Assembly (NCBI GenBank): GCA_014529385.2 | Contig: CM043954.1 | Coordinates: 7,753,806-7,817,805 of the forward strand | Origin: Adiantum capillus-veneris | Lineage: Eukaryota; Streptophyta; Polypodiopsida; Polypodiales; Pteridaceae | Length of the DNA: 64,000 nt | Reading direction: 5' to 3' | Part shown: in pieces, positions 57,213 to 64,000 of the stretch | Position numbering within the stretch: position 1 is the stretch's first letter | Layout: every line of letters begins with the position of its first letter | Notes under the pieces: generated by a model | What the model was told of the DNA's origin: nothing | The model's database searches: none | What the model saw: the letters and a program-made list of their open reading frames with translations, nothing else | Position numbers and translations under genes: made by a program

Positions 57213-58196
57213 CTAGTAGTTTGTTATTACCCTAGGTGCCTTGTCAAGCTGCAAGGGTGGTAAGGTACTCTCCCAGGATCGAACTTGAAGTGGTTCATCA
57301 GGTGATTCTTGAACACTGGGAGGTGTGGATTCTTTTGTAGCTTCATGGAGGTCCACTACTATAGATGGAGGCTGTGTAGAAGCTTTTACCTCTATGGATG
57401 TATTACATGAGGAGCTAAAAGCTTCATGGGACTCCCCCCTTCCTGAGCTAGGTGGAACAAATCGTTCTTTCTTTGGTACCCAAACTAACTTGGGAGCGGG
57501 TGTGTAGCATTCTGTGATTTTTTTCTTTTCACGATCATTGATTCGTTTTGGAGCTACGGGATTGGGCTCACTTGGGTCAGGTGATAGGTAAGAGCACAAT
57601 CTACGTTTTGGCACCCAGATTTGATCATTTCCTTGATAGTAGCCTTGGGCTTCCAATAGTCGTTTAGGGATCCATCGCAACATTTTCTTACTTTTCTTGG
57701 AGCGAGTGGTACGTTTCTTACAAGGCTTCTGTTTTTTAGCACTAGCTATGGTCACTAAAGAAGCTTTAGGGACCCACTTGTATGTTTTCTTCGTTACATT
57801 AGGATGAGTCTTGTCGGAAGCGATATGCATTGCTTGTAGCATATTTAAGGGTACATGCATTTCATCCCCCTCAGGTGTTACCCAGGTCGTCCCCCTATTT
57901 CCCCAAGTGTCTATGGTTGATGCTAGGTGGACCCAATCCACACTGTCTGATTCCGTCATACCCGGTAACACATCCATGTAAGGAGAATCTTGGCCAATGT
58001 CTGTATCCTTCTTACAAGTGTAACAATATTGTAGTGGGGCTGAGTGAACTGTGGTGTCAGAGTGATGATTAATAATGGTTTTACTCCCTAAGGGGTGTAC
58101 CTTATCAGTCACCAAATCCACTCTAAGGACAGAGTCTTGGAATTGCAAATAGACATGATTTTTAGACCAATCATGAACCATTTGTGCTTCCCTCAT
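57213..58196 (-). CDS. Protease tail and novel WVPK-repeat C-terminal region
   Basis: 327 codons. The start (MREAQMVHDWSKNHVYL) continues the RPFMR end of a retropepsin. The matching block in the related 48876-49286 ORF is ILGRPFMR followed by MVQDW. The following part is not RT. It is lysine-rich and has four W-V/I-P-K motifs at residues 141 (KWVPKASL), 175 (RWIPKRLL), 194 (IWVPKRRL) and 239 (VWVPKKER), with strongly basic stretches between. The end is acidic and proline-rich. A basic aromatic repeat could bind nucleic acid or other Gag molecules, but that is inference. The frame differs by one base from the upstream Gag-protease ORF, which it overlaps by 26 bp. Confidence 0.6.
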   Translation of the reverse strand: MREAQMVHDWSKNHVYLQFQDSVLRVDLVTDKVHPLGSKTIINHHSDTTVHSAPLQYCYTCKKDTDIGQDSPYMDVLPGMTESDSVDWVHLASTIDTWGNRGTTWVTPEGDEMHVPLNMLQAMHIASDKTHPNVTKKTYKWVPKASLVTIASAKKQKPCKKRTTRSKKSKKMLRWIPKRLLEAQGYYQGNDQIWVPKRRLCSYLSPDPSEPNPVAPKRINDREKKKITECYTPAPKLVWVPKKERFVPPSSGRGESHEAFSSSCNTSIEVKASTQPPSIVVDLHEATKESTPPSVQESPDEPLQVRSWESTLPPLQLDKAPRVITNY

Positions 58197-60951
58197 GAAT
58201 GGTCGTATGTCGTACCTTGTGTCCTAGAACTTTGATCTTAAGATCCTTGAGCATCCCCATAGGTTTGGCTATGGTACCATTTGCCATCTTTACCACAATG
58301 TTAGTAACACTGAGGAGGGGTTTTCCCATGGATTCCCAACAATCTTTTGTAACGATGCTAACTCCCGCACCACCATCAAGAATTCCCTTTATAGTTAATC
58401 CCTTGGTAGTGATGGGTAGGGTCGCATTAGACTCGTCGCCTTCAAAATACTTCCCTAATTCGTTAATGGGTACCTCGATCACAGACTCGTGTCCATCTAA
58501 GTCAAGTGATTGCACATGATTTTCCTCATCAATCATAATCGAGTCAGGCCTATTTGGTTGCGCAAACTGCGGTAATCCCGTTCGTAACTCTCCGTTAAGG
58601 AATGCTAGAAGTGCAAGGAATAACTCAGGATCTCCATACAGCTTTGCTATGATCGTGGTTCGGACCTCAGAAGACATGAAGTCCACTAGTTTGGCAACAT
58701 TCATTGGTGTTTTGCAGGGTGTAGGTCCTTGACTAGGAACTGGTGAGGATGGAATCTCATATTCCTCAATGGGATCAGGTATTCCTTCGTTAAACATCCT
58801 TTCCAACAAGAAGGGTGTATGCTCACTTTCTGATGTCCTATCCTCACTCCCTTCTTGGATGATACTAGATATGGCTAACGGTCTATGGTTCATGTGGGGT
58901 GGATGAACTTGCGTGGGAAACACTGTGTCATCAATTTTGACCTGCATGGGTTCTGGTTCTAGTTTCCTTTGAGTCTCCTCCACTAAACCTCTTAGATGTT
59001 TCACCTGCTCAATCTCGTCTACTGGGTTTGGGTACGTCCCAATCTTCTTTTTACGATTCTTCCCTTTTTGCCCCTGCGGTTTATCTTGGGGGTCTTGGAT
59101 TGGATTTGGAAACACTTGTGGTGTTTTCAGAGGCTCTTTATGGTTTTCTCTCATTCGGTTTTCATTTGGTTCCATGTTACGGTTTTCTTTGTCGGTCTTT
59201 CCCTTTGTGGTATTGGTTCTAGTCTCCATTGTCTCGACTGAATCTGAATCATCCTCGAGGTCATTCATATACACGGGGTCATCTCCTGTTCCTATGTTTG
59301 TTTTGGAACTTGGCTTTGAATTTTCCGTATTCTGTGACTTCTTCCTTCGTGTCTTCTTTTTCTTTGCTTGGATAAATGAAATGGTATCTCTCTCTTCGAG
59401 GATATGTCTTGGCCCTTGAAGCATGGACCGTGTAATCGCATAAGCGGGTGCAACGGGTGGTATTGGCGATGTCACACTAGCAATTTCGACCAAATTCAGG
59501 GGTGTGATTTTAGGCGCATTTGGGTTATAGGGGCATTGGGCAATCAAGTGATCTATGCCACAACGATTACATGTGAGTATTGGCATTGCAGACGTGCTCC
59601 CTTGATTCATTTGCATCTGTGCAGCATTCTTTTGCAGCCTAATAGGGCACTCCGCTACTCGATGTGGTCCACCACACTCGTAGCATTGAAGAGGTGGCCT
59701 CCTAGCCTGGGTGTTGATATTTTGACCTCTGGATGCGAGAGCAGCAGCTTGATAAACCGGCTTGACTTGTCCCCAACACTCTTCCATGTAGTATATAGGA
59801 CATTCTTCCAATGTATCAAGTCCGTAGGCAATACTAGTGTCTATTTCCTCCTCACAGCTATCTGGATAAGCATTTGATGGCTCGCAACCCACTTGGTTCA
59901 TAGGGGCGACTCTTGGATGCGGGGGCTGCGGTCCTAGCACAGGAGGTGGTAGCGGTGTAGCTTGTACAACATTTTGAGATCTAGGGACCATGTGTTGCGG
60001 TAGTTGCTCAACAGGTGGAGTAGGCATCAATACAGGAGCTCGAGGTGCATCTGTCCAGGCTACAGGTGGTCTATTTGCCATCATACGTTTGATCATTAAA
60101 CAATCCTTAGCTTGGTGACCATACCTACCACATGCGTTGCAAGTTCCATTAAATTTTACTCTAAATGTAGGGCACTCACTAGTGCTATGTGGACCTAAGC
60201 AAATGGAACACCATTGTTGCTCCCTTCTTGGATGCATGTGACTATTTTGAGGGGGTCGATTATCCTTAAGAGACTCTTGGATTGCCTTGGTGAGGTCTGT
60301 CAAGAATGTCTCAAATACCTTTGGCTCATTGGCAATGGGCTTTGCAGTCATGGGTTCATACTCAATGGCTTGTGAGCTAGTGGATCTCGTGTCAGTAGAC
60401 ACCCTCATGCCTGCTATCATCAAGTTGTCCTCTAATTGGATTGCATTGGCAGTGACATCTTCCCAGGTTGTGATACCTCTAATCACTAGTCCATTATAGA
60501 TTCCTTCATTCCTCAACCCTCGAATGAATCGATCAAGCAGTTGGTTATTGTTGAAGCGCTCATTTACAGGGCAACGAGAGTTTAAGTGCTTTAGACGACT
60601 AATGAAGTCCCTTACTGACTCTCCTTCCTTACGTTCGGCCTTCTGTAGCTGAGATGCTACACCCCAAAGCACACCTTCTCGTATGTACTCCTTTAGAAAC
60701 AACCGTCGAAGGGTAGGGTAGATTGTTTTCTCGTCCACCCTTAGGGTCCTATACCAATCTCCAGCCTTCCCACTTAATGTCAAGCTTAAGGCATTGCACT
60801 TATGTAGTTCGTTGCGTTCCCCTAAGGAATCACATACTTGTTCAAACACTTCAATGTGTTTTCTAGCATCTTCGTCCCCATTAAATTTTTGCGTGAGTTT
60901 GGCAATTTGTACTGCCTTACTTCTAGGCTCTCTATCAGATGCATGACGCAT
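58171..60951 (-). CDS. Gag-protease polyprotein
   Basis: 926 codons. The capsid core has KFNGDEDARKHIEVFEQVCD, LSGKAGDWYRTL, FLKEYIREGVL, ESVRDFISRLKHLNSRCP and QLLDRFIRGLRNEGIY (residues about 20-170). Four knuckles follow: CSICLGPHSTSEC, CNACGRYGHQAKDC, CYECGGPHRVAEC and CNRCGIDHLIAQC. The second has normal CX2CX4HX4C spacing; the other three have CX2CX3HX4C. A long charged linker rich in Lys and Pro precedes the protease at the end (GILDGGAGVSIVTKD), where Gly replaces the usual Ser or Thr after the catalytic Asp. The protease then lacks its middle part: a small deletion and frameshift lie between LGHKV and RPFMR. Confidence 0.88.
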   Translation of the reverse strand: MRHASDREPRSKAVQIAKLTQKFNGDEDARKHIEVFEQVCDSLGERNELHKCNALSLTLSGKAGDWYRTLRVDEKTIYPTLRRLFLKEYIREGVLWGVASQLQKAERKEGESVRDFISRLKHLNSRCPVNERFNNNQLLDRFIRGLRNEGIYNGLVIRGITTWEDVTANAIQLEDNLMIAGMRVSTDTRSTSSQAIEYEPMTAKPIANEPKVFETFLTDLTKAIQESLKDNRPPQNSHMHPRREQQWCSICLGPHSTSECPTFRVKFNGTCNACGRYGHQAKDCLMIKRMMANRPPVAWTDAPRAPVLMPTPPVEQLPQHMVPRSQNVVQATPLPPPVLGPQPPHPRVAPMNQVGCEPSNAYPDSCEEEIDTSIAYGLDTLEECPIYYMEECWGQVKPVYQAAALASRGQNINTQARRPPLQCYECGGPHRVAECPIRLQKNAAQMQMNQGSTSAMPILTCNRCGIDHLIAQCPYNPNAPKITPLNLVEIASVTSPIPPVAPAYAITRSMLQGPRHILEERDTISFIQAKKKKTRRKKSQNTENSKPSSKTNIGTGDDPVYMNDLEDDSDSVETMETRTNTTKGKTDKENRNMEPNENRMRENHKEPLKTPQVFPNPIQDPQDKPQGQKGKNRKKKIGTYPNPVDEIEQVKHLRGLVEETQRKLEPEPMQVKIDDTVFPTQVHPPHMNHRPLAISSIIQEGSEDRTSESEHTPFLLERMFNEGIPDPIEEYEIPSSPVPSQGPTPCKTPMNVAKLVDFMSSEVRTTIIAKLYGDPELFLALLAFLNGELRTGLPQFAQPNRPDSIMIDEENHVQSLDLDGHESVIEVPINELGKYFEGDESNATLPITTKGLTIKGILDGGAGVSIVTKDCWESMGKPLLSVTNIVVKMANGTIAKPMGMLKDLKIKVLGHKVRHTTIHEGSTNGS

Positions 60952-60966
60952 ATTTTCCGCGATAGA

Positions 60967-62265
60967 TCAACCTATGGTTTGAGCAAACGCTGCCAAGTCA
61001 CCTATGTGAGGAGGCAGGGCCGGTGGAGGTACTCTTGGAACCATATGTGGGAGAGGAACGGGTACCGATCTTGGCATATGTGTGGATGATGCAGGATATG
61101 GAACATAACCGGGCATAGGTCCACTCGGATAAGGGCTAGGGAGCGGCACTCGAGGAGCATAAGCAAGTGGTACAATTGGAGGTGTGGGGGCCATGTGTGC
61201 ATAAGGGGCTAGAGGCACATACGGTCGAGGCCCCATATTAGGTACTACGACACTAGGTAGTGGCACTGCGCTAACCGTAGATGTCATCGGTACATTCTCT
61301 GTCAGGCTTATCCCTGGAGTGAGCACTGTGTTTTCCTTGATAGAGGGTTGAGCCAAGTTAGGGAAGCTAAAGTTTTCGCTCGGAGGCTCAGATTGCATAG
61401 AGACCCCAGGTGAAATGACGTAAGATGGGTTCATGGGACTCATTAGAGGAGTCTCCATTTGTGATAGAGTAGGCTGTTGAGCCTTGCTCGTATCCAGAAA
61501 TCTCATGGGGCCAGTTGAGAGTATATTTACCCCTCGGTTTTGCCTTTCTGATTGAATAATGCCATGGATAACATTACAGATCATTTTCTGTTGATCTTCG
61601 ATGCTCGTGGCACTAGAGGTGGATTGTACAATCTCTATCCATCCTACATGGTAGGCGTGGCCAGAGTGTAGATCCGTCAACACCTCATTGTGGAGGTCGT
61701 ATGTCCAATGATCATTAATGAACAATCCTTCTAGAGTCGACGTGTTAACGATTTCTTGTGAGGTAGAAGCAATGTTGCTCCCCATGGTTTTACTTGTCAC
61801 CAACGGTACTCTAGAGGGAACTTCTGAAGGAGGCAGCTCAACAGGGCCTTCTTGGTAAGAAGTTGGTAGGATATCCACATGGACACTCTTTGGGGGTGTG
61901 GGATCCACGTGCGATGTGAAAGGAGAGTCCACTTCCCCACCCCCTTCGTGTGCTTCATTTGCATCAGGTTCCGAGCGAGTAGCTCTACCTAATGTTTCCA
62001 TGAAACGGCTAAACATACTAGTACTAGGCTGTGGAGCTTCGGGAGGTGCATGGCCTTCTCTCTCAGTGTTTTGGGTAGGGTATGCTTCCATGATTTCTGA
62101 GTCGGAGGAGGAATCACTAGCGGCTATTTTAGGGTCTTGGGTGGTGCTACCTTGTGTCCCCGCTGAGGGTCTAGAGCTTATCATGGATGGGTAATGGGTG
62201 TCCTTATGAACAGAGGCACTCTCAATATGCTCGTGTTCTAGCACCCGCCCAGAGCGTAAGTGCAT
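60967..62265 (-). CDS. Gag N-terminal extension, separated by one stop
   Basis: 432 codons, MHLRSGRVLEHEHIESASVH onwards, then a proline-rich part (PLPSPYPSGPMPGYVPYP, PHMVPRVPPPALPPHIGDL). It ends at TGA five codons before the Met of the 926-codon Gag ORF and in the same frame, so the two were one protein of about 1360 residues. No known domain. The single stop could be read through or be an early inactivating change. Confidence 0.7.
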   Translation of the reverse strand: MHLRSGRVLEHEHIESASVHKDTHYPSMISSRPSAGTQGSTTQDPKIAASDSSSDSEIMEAYPTQNTEREGHAPPEAPQPSTSMFSRFMETLGRATRSEPDANEAHEGGGEVDSPFTSHVDPTPPKSVHVDILPTSYQEGPVELPPSEVPSRVPLVTSKTMGSNIASTSQEIVNTSTLEGLFINDHWTYDLHNEVLTDLHSGHAYHVGWIEIVQSTSSATSIEDQQKMICNVIHGIIQSERQNRGVNILSTGPMRFLDTSKAQQPTLSQMETPLMSPMNPSYVISPGVSMQSEPPSENFSFPNLAQPSIKENTVLTPGISLTENVPMTSTVSAVPLPSVVVPNMGPRPYVPLAPYAHMAPTPPIVPLAYAPRVPLPSPYPSGPMPGYVPYPASSTHMPRSVPVPLPHMVPRVPPPALPPHIGDLAAFAQTIG

Positions 62266-62650
62266 GTGCTTTTGATACCCTAAGGTGTCAAAAAGCTGCT
62301 CTAGGAGGCCTTGTGACTAGTTTTTAGCGTGTTTTTTGTTTGTTTTTTTGCTAGATTTTTTAGAGCGTGTCGTGGAATGGGCCGTGTGATAGCTCGAAAC
62401 GAGCGTATCGGTCAGAGGGTCGTGCCGTGCTTTACAGCCCTCCGTTTGGTCACTCTATGCCCTCGGAATCCCTAAAACTGTCAATTTCCAGTAGGGAACT
62501 AGGCCCAAACTAGAAAGTCTAAGGGTGCAAGTGGGAAGAGAAAGGAGGAGAGTGGAGGACTTGTCCCACATGCTCTCATTCTCTCTTGAGGGAGTAGGGT
62601 ATATATATAAGAGTGAGTCTAGTATATATCATAAGACTGAGGACTGAGGC

Positions 62651-62678
62651 CTGGGCTTGGGCTTGGGCTTGGGCTTGG
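62651..62678 (+). repeat. Short TGGGCT tandem repeat
   Basis: TGGGCT is repeated about four to five times in the leader of the element. An AATTGCAGAAATTGAAA-like phrase is repeated nearby (62720-62810). Confidence 0.85.
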
Positions 62679-62930
62679 GAAAATGATCCCGATCTATCTT
62701 TTATTGCAGAAAAAACGCAGGAATTGCAGAAAATTGCAGAAATTGAAAACGCCGAACTTGAAATTGCAGAAATTGAAAAAACGCAGACAATAGCAGAAAT
62801 TGAAACTTGACAGCAAATGCAGAAAACGCAAAAAACAAAAATCTCCACACACTCCTTCCCTGCCTTTCCTATGATAGAAATTGCACCACAAGGAAGCGTA
62901 AAGTGCTAACCAAGCTTAGTGTAGGGCATA

Positions 62931-62948
62931 TCCCCGACAGCGGCGCCA
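62931..62948 (-). promoter_or_regulatory. Primer binding site for tRNA-Asp
   Basis: On the minus strand TGGCGCCGCTGTCGGGGA lies four T residues after the 5' LTR end. It matches the complement of the tRNA-Asp 3' end except at two positions. Confidence 0.88.
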
Positions 62949-62952
62949 AAAA

Positions 62953-63518
62953 TGTGCGCTCCTTGCCACACTGTCGAAGCAAGGGACTTGCCAATACACC
63001 GTGTGCGAGCCACAAACGGCTCCAAGCACACAACAAGCCTAAACTAGCAAGCTCAAGGAAACAAAGGGTGTGTCACTCACCGCTCTACGCTCGCCTTCGT
63101 GGTGGATTCCTTGCCGCGATGAAGAAGAAGCTGCAGTCGTGCCGCGCTCAACCGCTTCGCCGCCGTCGTGCCTTCGTAATGCTCGATCGCACACACACTC
63201 TCCCTCTCTCTCTCTCTCACACACACACACACAAGGAGGTGAAGAAGAAGAAGATGGAGATGGAGCAAGAGCACTCTTCAATTGCACAAATGAGAGAATG
63301 AGTAAAAATTAGGTTTAGTTGGCTTTTATAGGAGCTCACCCCATTCACACTTGGGCGCCCATGCTTAACCAACTAATCCCTTGAATGTCCAAGTTAAAGT
63401 GCGCCTCTCATCGACGATCACTCTACCTTTCCCTATTGGTCCGACAAGCCCGGTACCTGACTCTAAATAATACAACGTTTATAGATCATAGGGTGTCCGT
63501 GTGCCGTGAGGGTTAACA
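62953..63518 (-). repeat. 5' LTR (566 bp)
   Basis: Same orientation as 55028-55595 and nearly identical, differing in CA-repeat length and a few bases. The outer end GGTTAACA is followed by target duplication GTTCT. Confidence 0.93.
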
Positions 63519-64000
63519 GTTCTCTTTGCTACAGGTACATCTCTCCCCGCAGTATCCTTATTGCCTACGGGCAAGAATAGGGCTTGGGAGGGAAAATTCT
63601 CATTTCTTCACTTCTCTCATATCTACATTTCTCACATACTATCCTAGATGAATAACCCACATGATGATCATTTCTATCGCTTTCACTCTGTACGATCTAT
63701 TAGAATTAACGTATGGATTAGCCGTAAAATACACTTTCAACAACGTACAGTGTTTCTCTTTGGCCCAGAAAGGCTCAATGAAATACTTCTATCACCGGAT
63801 CCCATCATACTACCCATGATATGATATGACCATAGCCTTGATGTTTTCATCTTTGTGTTATTTTGACATTTTCTTTTGTGTTCTTTCTTTGTGCGTGTGA
63901 GTGCAAGAGAGAATGGGTGGGCTTCTTTGATTGTACTTCTTTCCAAACCCTAGTCTTCATGGCATCTATGGTTTAACTCCTTCATATAGTTTTTGTCGAG
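63519..64000 (+). repeat. Retroelement promoter/leader repeat, copy B, right part
   Basis: Resumes the match to copy A (from about 33553) and runs off the window end. It is internally shortened by about 230 bp relative to copy A, in the region of the two small ORFs. Confidence 0.88.
63648..63824 (+). pseudogene. Fused small leader ORF
   Basis: It starts as ORF 1 of copy A (MNNPHDDHFYRFHSVRSIRI) and switches to ORF 2 sequence at the shared ILP block (PIILPMI), then stops. The stop is TGA where copy A has CGA. After it the frame would continue as in ORF 2 (YDHSLDVFIFVLF). A deletion between the two related ORFs explains this. Confidence 0.6.

Larger units (their letters stand above)
54472..63518 (-). 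mobile_element. Non-autonomous gag-protease LTR element with a palindromic third LTR
   Basis: The whole block is one insertion. It is flanked by GTTCT on the left (54467-54471) and right (63519-63523), and copy A of the target repeat has GTTCT once (AGGTTCTCC). Both outer ends are the U3 start of the LTR (TGTTAACC on the left; its reverse complement GGTTAACA on the right). On the minus strand the order is 5' LTR (63518-62953), primer site, gag/protease, an unknown C-terminal region, polypurine tract, 3' LTR (55595-55028), an 18-nt tRNA-Asp-like block, then an inverted LTR missing its last 30 bp (55009-54472). There is no RT or integrase. The LTRs are nearly identical, so the insertion is recent. 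Confidence 0.9.

Overview
This window reads as nuclear DNA from a land plant with a large, repeat-dominated genome. The evidence is the mix of plant-type Ty1/copia and Ty3/gypsy LTR elements, a CACTA transposase with the DUF4216/DUF4218 regions typical of plants, a hAT transposase, long CT/GA/TA microsatellites, a primer site that matches the 3' end of plant tRNA-Asp, and pieces of a eukaryotic-type ornithine decarboxylase (ODC) gene. A decayed Penelope-like element without a visible endonuclease fits a fern, lycophyte or gymnosperm at least as well as a flowering plant, but the sequence does not name the species. I see no intact host gene and no rRNA, tRNA gene or CRISPR array.

Layout. 1-3490: degenerate, mostly unassigned DNA. 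3494-6800: decayed Penelope-like reverse transcriptase (RT). 7470-9465: 5' LTR, primer site, gag and protease of a copia element, cut off and joined to ODC copy 1. 9465-13690: ODC copy 1, its repeat-rich 3' flank and ODC copy 2. 13692-29640: a broken gypsy element whose gag is split by a 9.9-kb gag-only LTR element (16648-26596, 5-bp target duplication GAAAG) and by a 669-bp terminal-inverted-repeat element (26689-27357). 29938-33000: a decayed minus-strand gypsy. 33059-34695: a promoter-bearing copia leader with two small related ORFs and a gag fragment. 34828-36278: minus-strand hAT transposase. 36279-39365: minus-strand CACTA element. 39640-42450: an inverted copy of the ODC region (ODC copy 3). 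44160-45740: a second CACTA fragment. 45724-46830: tandem and hairpin repeats. 46831-52741: minus-strand gag-protease element whose LTR belongs to the same family as the 13692 gypsy. 53777-64000: a second copy of the 33059 leader, split by a 9-kb minus-strand gag-protease element.

The most unusual object is that last insertion (54472-63518, target duplication GTTCT). It carries three LTRs. Two of them face each other in a near-perfect palindrome with 538-bp arms, and at its centre lies an exact 18-nt copy of the tRNA-Asp 3' end. This looks like an integrated by-product of reverse transcription in which the new strand copied the tRNA primer and then snapped back into an LTR.

A general theme is non-autonomy. 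Three LTR elements keep gag (two also keep protease) but have no RT or integrase, so they would depend on relatives such as the 13692 gypsy for movement. Most of the other coding regions are broken by stops, often of the CGA-to-TGA type expected from decay of methylated CpG.
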